In this document: in pieces, positions 17,543 through 24,744 of the stretch
How the letters are laid out: each line of letters opens with the position of its first letter
How positions within the stretch are numbered: the stretch's first letter is position 1
Origin: Variovorax saccharolyticus
GTDB lineage: Bacteria; Pseudomonadota; Gammaproteobacteria; Burkholderiales; Burkholderiaceae_C
DNA length: 64,000 bases
Assembly: GCF_030316765.1 (NCBI RefSeq)
Contig: NZ_JASZYT010000020.1
Coordinates: 1-64,000 of the forward strand
Direction of reading: 5' to 3'
Notes under the pieces: generated by a model
The model's database searches: none
Told to the model about the DNA's origin: nothing
The model's input: only the letters and a program-made list of their open reading frames with translations
Position numbers and translations under genes: made by a program

Positions 17543-17980
17543 TCAGCGCATCCCGGTGGCCGCCGAGAACTTGCCGAGCGTCCAGCCGCGGCCCAGCAGC
17601 AGCATGCGCGTGTGCAGGTCGCCCAGCACTTGCGGCGAGATCTCGGGGCCCAGATAGGTCAAGGTCTTGTCGCGCAGGTCGACGTAGCCCAGCTCGTACC
17701 GGGCGGCCAGCTTGTGCCACAGCGCATGGGCGGCCGGCGACTGGCGCGCACCGGTGAGCATGCACAGTCCCGCATCCAGCCCCCAGCGGTAGATGGCGGT
17801 GGCCAGCCCGCGCCGCTGGTACTGCGGGTCGTACTTGGAGTGCGGGGCGCGCACGTAGCGGTCGGCGCGCCGATGCACTTCGATCAGGCGGTTGAAGACC
17901 GTGTAGCCGGCCAGTTGCCGGCGGCGGACGTCCTCGACGTAGACATAGAACTCGCCATCGGCCTCGCGATGGCGGATCAC
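17543..17980 (-). CDS. GNAT-like N-acetyltransferase, possibly 5'-truncated
   Basis: The frame from the GTG at 17980 gives 145 residues with a GNAT core: FYVYVEDVRRRQLAGYTVF, then YDPQYQRRGLATAIYRWG as the acetyl-CoA pyrophosphate loop, and RQSPAAHALWHKLAARYELG. Coding-like sequence continues upstream of the GTG in the same frame (PRLHGIPRILLDDPDLV) without any ATG/GTG/TTG before it enters atypical DNA near 18060. The original 5' end has probably been lost, or translation now starts at the GTG. The substrate is unknown. Confidence 0.65.
   Translation of the reverse strand: MIRHREADGEFYVYVEDVRRRQLAGYTVFNRLIEVHRRADRYVRAPHSKYDPQYQRRGLATAIYRWGLDAGLCMLTGARQSPAAHALWHKLAARYELGYVDLRDKTLTYLGPEISPQVLGDLHTRMLLLGRGWTLGKFSAATGMR
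17899..17914 (+). repeat. Left copy of 16-bp direct repeat flanking the atypical patch
   Basis: CCGTGTAGCCGGCCAG occurs here inside the GNAT gene and again at 19361-19376 in the same orientation. Similarity continues beyond the 16 bp with a 3-bp gap (TTGCC-GGCGGCGGAC against CTGCCTGCGGCGGCGGAC). The two copies bracket about 1.4 kb of less GC-rich sequence. Confidence 0.6.
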
Positions 17981-18367
17981 CAGGTCGGGGTCGTCCAGCA
18001 GAATCCGCGGAATGCCGTGCAGCCGGGGAACCGGCCGCTGAGGTGCGGCTCGGCCGCCAGCAGTCGAGATTTTTGCGCTGAAAGAGGGAGCCGATGCGAA
18101 CTGCGGTGCCTAGGAGTTCCCGAGCGTGACACTGGCCTTGGGTCCGTTGCCATAGAGGCGTGTTCTTACGCTTGGAAACGTCCCCGACTACGCCGTATTG
18201 GTCTGGTCTCTCCGGGGCCCTGCCCCTTTGTGCTCGGGAGCGCAGATACTCACGCTGTTGCCGCCCTCCTCGGTTCCTCTTGACTCGCGGCAGCCCTCAA
18301 GCCCGCATCCCGCGGGTTTCTTTTTTTTTTTAAGCAAGGATTCCGGGCCATCCGTCCGCTTGGGCGC
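17981..18367. other. 387-bp gap, no recognisable gene
   Basis: The first 80 bp appear to be the lost 5' part of the leftward GNAT gene. From about 18060 the base composition falls and there is no convincing frame on either strand. I looked for tRNA T-loops, SRP, 6S and tmRNA motifs and found none. The segment ends with a rightward terminator at 18299-18331, so a short untranslated RNA cannot be excluded. Confidence 0.6.
18299..18331 (+). terminator. Strong rho-independent terminator with no gene in front
   Basis: AAGCCCGC pairs with GCGGGTTT (one G-T pair) around a 5-nt loop, giving an 8-bp stem at 18299-18319. One C and then eleven consecutive T residues follow (18321-18331). The orientation serves rightward transcription, yet the flanking genes are both leftward and no rightward gene lies upstream. 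It may end an unrecognised small RNA or be debris of the acquired segment. Confidence 0.7.
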
Positions 18368-18796
18368 TCAACTGTCGTTCGGCAGAAAATCCATGCCGAC
18401 TCGGAGCAACGCCGCTCTCAGGCGCCCCGCGGTCTGGCGCCCTATCGAATTCTTGACCAGCAGCTCCTGCTCGCTGATCGCCGACAGGTCCTCTACGTAG
18501 TAAATCCCCAAGCTGTTGAGTGCGGCCCGGGCCTCTCTCCTCAATGGAATCTCGTCGATGGGCGTGGACGGGTCCAATCGAATGGGTTGATCGAGATCCC
18601 CCGTCTTTCTCCGGACGCCCCATTCAAACGCGTCGAAGCGCAGTGGCGCTTCTGCTGGGGATCGGCCATGGAGACAATCGTCAGCGTGGCATTGCCTGGC
18701 TTTTTCTATCGCTTTTCGCAACGCCATCAAACAGGGAAGAAGCTCAGGCTGTGGAAGTTGTGCGAGGTCCTGAACCGACTCGATCCTCCTGGGCAT
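18368..18796 (-). CDS. Orphan protein with RNA polymerase alpha-CTD-like helix-hairpin-helix domain
   Basis: The protein has 142 residues and starts at ATG 18796, six bases after AAGGA in an A-rich leader. Residues about 78-138 align without gaps to the C-terminal domain of RNA polymerase alpha (TPIDEIPLRREARAALNSLG, then YYVEDLSAISEQELLVKNSI and GRQTAGRLRAALLRVG), with roughly 17 identities over 59 positions by eye. The E. coli DNA-contact residues Arg265 and Asn268 correspond to Glu and Ala here, while the Gly of the second hairpin is kept. There is no alpha N-terminal domain; residues 1-75 are unassigned. Its gene is in the less GC-rich patch, 60 bp after a frameshifted gene. Function is unknown; it may bind DNA or an alpha/sigma partner. 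Confidence 0.7.
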   Translation of the reverse strand: MPRRIESVQDLAQLPQPELLPCLMALRKAIEKARQCHADDCLHGRSPAEAPLRFDAFEWGVRRKTGDLDQPIRLDPSTPIDEIPLRREARAALNSLGIYYVEDLSAISEQELLVKNSIGRQTAGRLRAALLRVGMDFLPNDS

Positions 18797-18856
18797 TCGG
18801 GTTCCTTTTTTTTTGATGTGCTCTCACAGTTTCAACGCTGCAACGCCGACTGATGG

Positions 18857-19209
18857 TTAGGGAGATTCCCTAGCGCTCACGCGGCTCAGATTTTTCCCCC
18901 CCGAAGCTGCTGAAGCGGCTGCATGGAGATCGAGGCTGATGGACTCCGCGAGCACCTGACGACCGGAGGGGATGCGTTCAAGGAAAACTGCGAACTCCCG
19001 GGGCGTGTACAGGAGAGCGCGCAACCACTGCTCAAGGTTGCTCTCACAAGGTTCAGTAGGGACGAGAGATGCAAATCGCTCAGGCATGGCGGCCATGCAC
19101 AAGTCGATCGAGCGAAAATCTCTGGCTGTTCGGTCCTGAGTTTTCGCTCTAGATCTCTAACCAGACCCTCCAGCGCGAGGATTGCACGCAGGCCATCGAC
19201 TATCGGCAT
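18857..19209 (-). pseudogene. Hypothetical gene split by a -1 frameshift
   Basis: Two overlapping leftward frames each look protein-like for only part of their length. From ATG 19209 the first reads MPIVDGLRAILALEGLVRD and ERK, then degenerates. In the -1 frame, coding-like sequence resumes (TQDRTARDFRSIDLCMAAMP, then LEQWLRALLYTPREFAVFLE) to a stop at 18857. Joining them at the AAAA run (T4 at 19141-19144 on the + strand) gives about 117 plausible residues. This is either an inactivated gene, a -1 slippage site (CGA AAA C) or a base-call error. I recognise no family. It is probably co-transcribed with the alpha-CTD-like gene. Confidence 0.45.
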
Positions 19210-19524
19210 GAACTTGCCAAACACCGCACCAGACGCGTCCGAGTTTCTGGTGCTTGGTGGCAAGAGGTCGTCCGACTATCCCACGACGAACACCGAGCGC
19301 GAGGTCAAGGCGATGGTGTTAGGCGATGTGATCTCATCTGCTCGCAGGCAACTCGAGTGGCCGTGTAGCCGGCCAGCTGCCTGCGGCGGCGGACCCGAGC
19401 TTGTCTTCCAGCGGGACGGGGCCGCACAATGGCGGCGCCCGATAGGCGTGGACGATGCGGGGAGGGCGCCTCGCGCTGTGCTTCTGCCCGGACCTTGTTT
19501 TTCGCAGCGCTGGACGAAGACCTC
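19210..19524. other. Junction of atypical patch and core genome, no recognisable gene
   Basis: Sequence up to about 19360 is still moderately AT-enriched; a GC-rich composition resumes after the right copy of the 16-bp repeat. On the minus strand, 19342-19400 can be read VRRRRQLAGYTATR, echoing VRRRQLAGYTVF of the GNAT gene at 17.5-18.0 kb, but nothing else of that gene is present. No promoter was obvious. Confidence 0.55.
19361..19376 (+). repeat. Right copy of 16-bp direct repeat
   Basis: This is identical over 16 bp to 17899-17914 and in the same orientation, with further partial similarity to its right. It marks the point at which the GC-rich composition returns and so may be the right edge of an inserted or recombined segment. 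Confidence 0.6.
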
Positions 19525-21600
19525 ATGCAACTGGTCGCACAGGCAGAGACCCATTTCCGTGCCGGACGGATCGCGCAGGCCGAGGCCTTGCTGCGCCAGG
19601 CGTTCGAGCTCGATCCGCGCAACGGCCGGGCCTGCGAACTGCTTGCCTACATCTGCGGCAACCGCCAGGAGCTCGCGGCCTGCGAGGATTGGCTGCAGAA
19701 GGCCGCGGCCTTGCCTTCCTGCTCCCCGGAGGCGCTGTTCTATCTCGGACGAGTACACCTGCAGCAGGGCCGCGCACGCGAGGCCATCGGCTCCTTCGGC
19801 CGTTCGCTCAAGCTGGCGGGCACCTACTTCGAGGGCTTGCACGAACTGGGCGTGGCCCACGGTGCCCTTGGCGAACACGAGAAGGCGCTGGATGCCTTTC
19901 GCCGCGCCGAGCGGCTGAATCCCCGCTCCCCGGACCTGCAGTCCAACCTCGCCGGCACGCTGGCCGCCCTCCACCGGTTCAGCGACGCCTTGCCGCACTA
20001 CGAGCGCGCGTTGGCGCTCGCTCCTGGGCGCGTGAAGGACTGGGCCGATCGCGGCGCCGCGCTGACCGAACTCGGCCGCGGCGGCGAAGCCCTCGAAAGC
20101 TACCGCCGGGCCTTGGCCCTCGCGCCGCAGGACGTCCCGACATGGATGAACCAGGCCACCACGCTGACGCTGCTCAAGCGGCCGGCCGAGGCGCTGTCGT
20201 GCTACGACCAGGTCGAGCGGCTGGCGCCGCAATGGGACTACCTGGCCGGGCACCGGCTGCACGCCGCGATGGCGGTGTGCCGGTGGGACGAATGGGCGCA
20301 GCAGGTGGAGCGGACGCTGGCCCGGGTCGAAGCCGGCGAAAGGGCCGCGACGCCCTTCACCCTGATGCCGGTGCCCGCCGGCCCGGCCGTCCTGCTGCGA
20401 TCGGCGCGCATCTATGCGCAGGACCAGTGTCCGCCGCAGCCGCTGGCGGTGAGCGCCGCCGCGCCTCGCGATGCGGCACGCCGCCTGCGCGTGGGCTACT
20501 TCTCGTCGGACTTCCGCAACCATCCGATGTCGCAGCTGATCGCCCGCGTGCTCGAATGCCATGACCGCGACCGCTACGAGACCTTCGGCTTCGCGCTCGG
20601 CACGCATCCGCCGGACGCCGTCGGCGCGCGCATCGCCGCGGCGCTGGAGCACTTCGGCAACGTTGCCGCGCGCAGCGACGCCGAGATCGCGGCGCTGGCG
20701 CGGGCACAGGGCATCGACATCGCAGTGGACCTCAACGGCTTCAGCGAGGGCGGGCGGCCGAACATCTTCGCCGGCCGCGCGGCGCCGGTGCAGGTCAACT
20801 ACCTGGGCTTTCCGGGGTCGATGGGCTGCGATTTCATGGACTACATCCTGGCCGACGCGACCGTCATCCCGGAGGACGAATTCGGCCACTACGCGGAAAA
20901 GGTGGTCTGGCTGCCCGACAGCTATTTCCCCAACGACGACACCAAGGCGATCGGCAGCGCGCCGGGCACTCGCGCCGACCAGGGCCTGCCGGCGGACGCC
21001 ATGGTGTTTGCCTGCTTCAACAGCAACCACAAGATCACGCCCGATGTGTTCGAGGTCTGGATGCGCCTGCTGCGCGCCGTGCCCGGCAGCGTGCTGTGGC
21101 TGCTCAAGAGCAACGACGAGGCCCAGCGTGCGCTGGTCGCCGAGGCAGTCCGGCGCGGCGTCGATCCGCAGCGCATCGTCTGGGCCGGACGCCTGCCGCT
21201 GGCCGACCACCTGGCGCGCCACCGGCATGCCGACCTGTTTCTGGACACCTTCCACTACAACGCGCACACGACCTGCTGCGACGCGCTGTGGGGCGGCGTC
21301 CCGGTGCTGACGCTGGCCGGCGCCAGTTTCCCGGCGCGCGTCGGTGCCAGCCTGCTGGCGGCGGTCGGTCTGCCCGAACTCGTGACCCGCAGCGTGGCGG
21401 CGTACGAGGGCCTCGCCCTCGAACTGGCGGGCTCGCCGCAGCGCCTGGCCGCGCTGCGCGAGCGGCTTCAGCATCTGCGCACGACGGCGCCGCTGTTCGA
21501 TTCGGAGCGCTTTGCACGGCGGCTCGAGTCGGCATTCGATGCCATGTGGCAGCGGCACAGCCAGGGCCTGCCGCCGGATCACATCCGGATCGCCGGCTGA
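19525..21600 (+). CDS. TPR-containing SPINDLY/OGT-type glycosyltransferase (GT41-like)
   Basis: The protein has 691 residues from ATG 19525. Residues 1-270 hold six or seven tetratricopeptide repeats (for example LGRVHLQQGRAREAIGSFGR and LGVAHGALGEHEKALDAFRR). From about 325 the catalytic region of the O-GlcNAc transferase-like family follows: VGYFSSDFRNHPMSQLIARV, DIAVDLNGFSEGGRPNIFAG, PVQVNYLGFPGSMG, FACFNSNHKITPDVFEVWMR and LDTFHYNAHTTCCDALWGGV. These enzymes transfer a sugar from a UDP-sugar to protein Ser/Thr; bacterial targets are mostly unknown. An in-frame ATG at 19429 would add 32 weakly protein-like residues from the junction, so the upstream region may have been altered. Confidence 0.88.
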   Translation: MQLVAQAETHFRAGRIAQAEALLRQAFELDPRNGRACELLAYICGNRQELAACEDWLQKAAALPSCSPEALFYLGRVHLQQGRAREAIGSFGRSLKLAGTYFEGLHELGVAHGALGEHEKALDAFRRAERLNPRSPDLQSNLAGTLAALHRFSDALPHYERALALAPGRVKDWADRGAALTELGRGGEALESYRRALALAPQDVPTWMNQATTLTLLKRPAEALSCYDQVERLAPQWDYLAGHRLHAAMAVCRWDEWAQQVERTLARVEAGERAATPFTLMPVPAGPAVLLRSARIYAQDQCPPQPLAVSAAAPRDAARRLRVGYFSSDFRNHPMSQLIARVLECHDRDRYETFGFALGTHPPDAVGARIAAALEHFGNVAARSDAEIAALARAQGIDIAVDLNGFSEGGRPNIFAGRAAPVQVNYLGFPGSMGCDFMDYILADATVIPEDEFGHYAEKVVWLPDSYFPNDDTKAIGSAPGTRADQGLPADAMVFACFNSNHKITPDVFEVWMRLLRAVPGSVLWLLKSNDEAQRALVAEAVRRGVDPQRIVWAGRLPLADHLARHRHADLFLDTFHYNAHTTCCDALWGGVPVLTLAGASFPARVGASLLAAVGLPELVTRSVAAYEGLALELAGSPQRLAALRERLQHLRTTAPLFDSERFARRLESAFDAMWQRHSQGLPPDHIRIAG

Positions 21601-21644
21601 TTCACCCTCGGCAAGACCGCGCCGCGAGTCCCTGGCTTCCAGGC

Positions 21645-22157
21645 TCAGGCCTGGCCGCGGCGCCGGCGGGCGACGCGCACCGCATCGACCCAGGTGTCGA
21701 CGTTGAAGCGCTGGCCCGAGTCCGCGATGCGGGCGGAGATGATGCGATGCAACTGCAGCCGTCGCGCGTCGCCGGGGAGCTCCCCGTGGCCGATGATCAG
21801 CTTCTTCTGCAGGTCGAGATGATCGACCTGCAGCACGCATTCGATCTTGCGGTCGTGGCCGTCGACATAGCGGACCCGGATACGAGGGGTTTCGTCGACG
21901 ACGGCGTGCTCGCCCTTGCCCTGGATGAACCATTCGGGCAAGGTGTCGGGGACCGAGTCGCCCGCCGGCCCGGGCCCGCCACGCACGGTCGGGATCTCCA
22001 GCGGCACATGGCCGGAGCGCACTCTCGCGGCTTCGATGCGCCGCTCCGCCTCGCGGCGCATCGCGACTCGCCGCCAACCCCACATGGCAACTGCCAGCAG
22101 CAGCGCCCCGGTCAACACGGCAATCAGCAACTGCCAGTGTGCAGGTCCGATGCTCAT
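21645..22157 (-). CDS. Membrane-anchored hypothetical protein with WYL-like C-terminal domain
   Basis: The protein has 170 residues. One transmembrane helix at 9-28 (LLIAVLTGALLLAVAMWGW) is followed by a basic RRVAMRREAERR stretch, a Gly/Pro-rich linker and then a small beta-rich domain from about residue 90. The segment RIRVRYVDGHDRKIECVLQV, with LHRIISARIADSG, is reminiscent of WYL-type ligand domains, but the similarity is only by pattern. The topology suggests a cytoplasmic C-terminus. It is convergent with the glycosyltransferase gene. Function is unknown. Confidence 0.65.
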   Translation of the reverse strand: MSIGPAHWQLLIAVLTGALLLAVAMWGWRRVAMRREAERRIEAARVRSGHVPLEIPTVRGGPGPAGDSVPDTLPEWFIQGKGEHAVVDETPRIRVRYVDGHDRKIECVLQVDHLDLQKKLIIGHGELPGDARRLQLHRIISARIADSGQRFNVDTWVDAVRVARRRRGQA

Positions 22158-22284
22158 CTCTTGCTCGCCCCCTTGGCTTCGTCAGCAATTAATTCGTAAG
22201 TACTCAGAAGGCTGGATTTTCGAGCGCTGCAGGGGCACCGTCAAACGGCCGCGTGGCATAGCGCGTTTGGGGGGGGGCTGCGAG

Positions 22285-23118
22285 TCAGTCGTCGTGCGTG
22301 TCGTGCGTGGCCGCGCTGCCGCGGCGCCAGTAACCGGCGGCCTTGACCCATTTCGGATGCGCGCCCCGCTCACCCACCAGGTGGCTGCGGAGGGTCTTGG
22401 CGGCCCCGGACTCGCAGGCCACCCAGGCATGGAAATCGCCCTCGGGCAACTGCATGCCGCGCAGCGCATCGAGCAGCGGCGATCCGGTGCCGGGCTCGGC
22501 GCCGCGCCGGTGCACCCATCGGAGTTCGAGCGCGGCCTGGGTCTCGAAGGGGATCTCGTCGGCTTCGCTGTCGACTTCGGCCAGCACCACGGCACGCGAG
22601 CCGGCCGGCAGTTCGGCCAGGCGCCGCGAGATCGCGGGCAGGGCGGTGTCGTCGCCGACCAGCAGGTGCCAGTCGAAGGCGGTAGGGATGATGAAGGATC
22701 CGCGCGGGCCGCCCACGCCCACCATCTCGCCGGGGCGGACCGATTCGGCCCATTGCGTGGCCGGACCGGCATCGTGCAGCGCGAAGTCGATCTCGAGCGT
22801 GCCTGCGGCGCTGTCGTGGCGGCGCGGCGTGTAGTCGCGCATCGCCGGCTTCTGGCCGGGCGGCCAGACCGGGCCTTCGGGTCCTGACGTGGGCACCGTG
22901 AGCTGCCCGGTCGCCGGGTCGGGGAAGAACAGCTTCGCGTGGTCGTCGAAGCCGGGGCTGTTGAAGCCCGCCAGGTCGTCGCCGCCGAGCGTGATGCGGA
23001 TCAGGTGCGGCGTGATGCGCTGCACCGCACGCACCTCGAGCTTGCGAAAGCGCAGTTCGTGGCGCACGCGGCGCGGCAGACGGTCGGGGGCGGGGGAAAC
23101 GGAAGAGGGTTCGTTCAT
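22285..23118 (-). CDS. nfeF: NADPH-dependent ferric-chelate reductase (siderophore-interacting protein)
   Basis: This 277-residue cytoplasmic flavoprotein is of the SIP family (ViuB/YqjH). It reduces ferric iron in imported siderophore complexes. Residues about 20-145 form the FAD domain (RITPHLIRITLGGDDLAGF and MRDYTPRRHDS, the FAD-binding RxYTxR motif). Residues 150-265 form the NAD(P)H domain (DWHLLVGDDTALPAISRRL and FHAWVACESGAAKTLRSHLV). Its gene follows a PadR-type regulator by 5 bp. That pairing and the regulator's N-terminus match E. coli yqjH-yqjI (nfeF-nfeR). Confidence 0.9.
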   Translation of the reverse strand: MNEPSSVSPAPDRLPRRVRHELRFRKLEVRAVQRITPHLIRITLGGDDLAGFNSPGFDDHAKLFFPDPATGQLTVPTSGPEGPVWPPGQKPAMRDYTPRRHDSAAGTLEIDFALHDAGPATQWAESVRPGEMVGVGGPRGSFIIPTAFDWHLLVGDDTALPAISRRLAELPAGSRAVVLAEVDSEADEIPFETQAALELRWVHRRGAEPGTGSPLLDALRGMQLPEGDFHAWVACESGAAKTLRSHLVGERGAHPKWVKAAGYWRRGSAATHDTHDD

Positions 23119-23123
23119 GGCGT

Positions 23124-23702
23124 TCAAATGCGTTCCAGTTGCTGTGCGGCGCTGTCGAGCACCGCGGCGAATTCGTGGGCCTGTTGTTCGGTGAGGGGGG
23201 CCGCCAGGCGCAGGCGCATCGCGAGCTTGAGGTTCTCGAGTGCGCGGACCACCTGGGGCGGCCGGCCGGCGCGCGGGCCGGCACCGTCGACGCCGCCCGA
23301 CATGCGGGCCATCATCTCGTCGGTGATCGCGCGGTTGGCAGCCAGGAAATCGAGGCCGGCCGCCGTGACGCTGTAGCGCTTGCGTCCGCCGCCATCCGCG
23401 GCATCGACGCTGACATAGCCCAGTTCCTCGAGCAGCGTCAGGGTGGGGTAGACGATGCCGGGGCTCGGGCTGTAGCGGCCGCCCAGACGTTCCTCGATGG
23501 CCTTGATGAGTTCGTAGCCGTGGCTCGGCTTGTCGGCGATCAGTTGCAGCAGCACGAAGCGCAGCCCGCCGTGGCCGAAGATCCGGCCGCCGCCACCGCC
23601 TCGCCCACCCCGGTGGTCGATCGCGCCGGCTCGTCCGCCACCCAGCCCGTCGCCGTGTTCGCCGCGTGGATTGCCGTGTAAAAAGCCCCTGTGAGTTCGC
23701 AT
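23124..23702 (-). CDS. nfeR: PadR-family metal-responsive regulator, NfeR (YqjI)-like
   Basis: The protein has 192 residues. Residues 1-47 are a Gly/His-rich tail with five histidines (HRGFLHGNPRGEHGDG and DHRGGRGGGGG), then IFGHGGLRFVLLQLIADKP opens a PadR winged helix (SHGYELIKAIEERLGGRYSP, then PGIVYPTLTLLEELGY). The same order, including the FGHG junction, occurs in E. coli YqjI/NfeR, whose His/Cys-rich tail binds nickel or iron and releases the operator. This homologue has His but no Cys in the tail. It probably represses nfeF and itself through repeats at 23724-23747. Confidence 0.85.
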   Translation of the reverse strand: MRTHRGFLHGNPRGEHGDGLGGGRAGAIDHRGGRGGGGGRIFGHGGLRFVLLQLIADKPSHGYELIKAIEERLGGRYSPSPGIVYPTLTLLEELGYVSVDAADGGGRKRYSVTAAGLDFLAANRAITDEMMARMSGGVDGAGPRAGRPPQVVRALENLKLAMRLRLAAPLTEQQAHEFAAVLDSAAQQLERI

Positions 23703-23723
23703 GGAAGAGATCCTTCAATCTGT

Positions 23724-23747
23724 TATCTGATTCAGTAAAGATATATC
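23724..23747. promoter_or_regulatory. Candidate NfeR operator between nfeR and the AraC-type gene
   Basis: TATCT (23724-23728) and AGATA (23739-23743) form an inverted repeat with a 10-bp spacer that itself includes most of CTGA-T-TCAG (23727-23735). The overlapping palindrome GATATATC is at 23740-23747. This is the only AT-rich stretch in the 67-bp divergent gap. Assignment to NfeR rests on position and symmetry; the AraC-type regulator could use it too. Confidence 0.5.
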
Positions 23748-23769
23748 GAAATAGCATCGGAGTCAAGTC

Positions 23770-24729
23770 GTGGACGACCCGCGTCGTGCCTACGTCGCGC
23801 GCATCAACCGCGTGACCGATCACATCGACAGCCATCTGGCAGAGCCGCTCGACCTGGCGACGCTGGCCTCGGTGGCGCACTTTTCGGCCTGGCATTTCCA
23901 TCGCGTGTTCCAGTCCATGACCGGCGAGACGCTGGCCGACCGGGTGCGGCGGCGGCGGCTGGAGGTGGCGGCCGCGCGGCTCCTGATCGCGCCGCCCGAA
24001 ACCGTGCTGGCGATCGCGCTCGATGTCGGCTTCGGGTCGGCGGCGGTGTTCACGCGCGCGTTCAGCGCCCATTTCGATGTCACGCCGACGGCCTGGCGGC
24101 GCGGCGCCTTCCGCGCCTGGGCAGAGGGCCGCCGCATGCAGCTGCGCAAGATCCATCAAGCGGACCGCATGAGTCCTCGAGCCGTCATCGACGCCTTCGG
24201 CCAGGATGCGCATTCCTGGCCGCAGGCTCCGCTCCCTCGCAGTTCAGGAGCGCCGATGAAGGTCGAGATCAAGCTCCTCGCGCCAGCACGCGTCGCCTAC
24301 ATGCGGCATGTCGGCCCCTATGGGAGCTCGGGCATCGCGCAGTTGTGGCAGCGCTTCGCAGGCTGGTGCGCCGGGCAGGGGTTCATGCAGCCGCGCCGCC
24401 TGATGTACGGCATCAGCCAGGACAACGCGGACCTCACGCCGCCGGCTGTATGCCGCTACGACGCCTGTATCGAGGTCGACGCCGATTTCCGGCCCGCCGG
24501 CGAAATCGGCGTGCAGGCGCTCAGGGGCGGGCGCTTCGCCTGCGTCGGGTTCTCGGGCACTTCGGGCGAGATCCATGGCGCCTGGGTCCGGCTGTGCGAC
24601 TGGCTGCCCGACAGCGGCTTCCAGGCCGACGAAGCGCCGCCGGTCGAGGTTTACGGCAAGGATTTCGCGATCGATGCCGAGACCGGCGCCTTCGAGTGCG
24701 AACTGTGCATGCCCGTGCGGGCGCTGTAG
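23770..24729 (+). CDS. AraC-family regulator with GyrI-like effector domain
   Basis: The protein has 319 residues from GTG 23770. Residues 10-110 contain two AraC helix-turn-helix units (LDLATLASVAHFSAWHFHRV and AIALDVGFGSAAVFTRAFSA), ending in the usual family segment TPTAWRRG. Residues about 160-319 form a GyrI-like small-molecule-binding domain (VRYM-type start at ARVAYMRHVGPYG, ending FECELCMPV). This architecture resembles Rob/SoxS-related and RobA-type multidrug-responsive regulators. It diverges from nfeR. Target and ligand are unknown. Confidence 0.88.
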   Translation: MDDPRRAYVARINRVTDHIDSHLAEPLDLATLASVAHFSAWHFHRVFQSMTGETLADRVRRRRLEVAAARLLIAPPETVLAIALDVGFGSAAVFTRAFSAHFDVTPTAWRRGAFRAWAEGRRMQLRKIHQADRMSPRAVIDAFGQDAHSWPQAPLPRSSGAPMKVEIKLLAPARVAYMRHVGPYGSSGIAQLWQRFAGWCAGQGFMQPRRLMYGISQDNADLTPPAVCRYDACIEVDADFRPAGEIGVQALRGGRFACVGFSGTSGEIHGAWVRLCDWLPDSGFQADEAPPVEVYGKDFAIDAETGAFECELCMPVRAL

Positions 24730-24744
24730 GGCATCGCTCGGGCG

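Noticed and set aside
18060..18300. tRNA, SRP, 6S or tmRNA gene before the orphan terminator
   Set aside because: No T-loop GGTTC pairing, SRP GGAAGGAAGCAG motif, tmRNA tag or 6S bubble could be recognised on either strand.
19305..19622. Second GNAT gene or large GNAT fragment on the minus strand
   Set aside because: Only about a dozen residues (VRRRRQLAGYT) resemble the GNAT gene at 17.5-18.0 kb; the rest is antisense to the glycosyltransferase gene. It is kept only as a short repeat.
22158..22284. Gene or RNA in the gap between the WYL-like protein and nfeF
   Set aside because: The 127 bp contain a G9 run but no convincing frame, hairpin or promoter.
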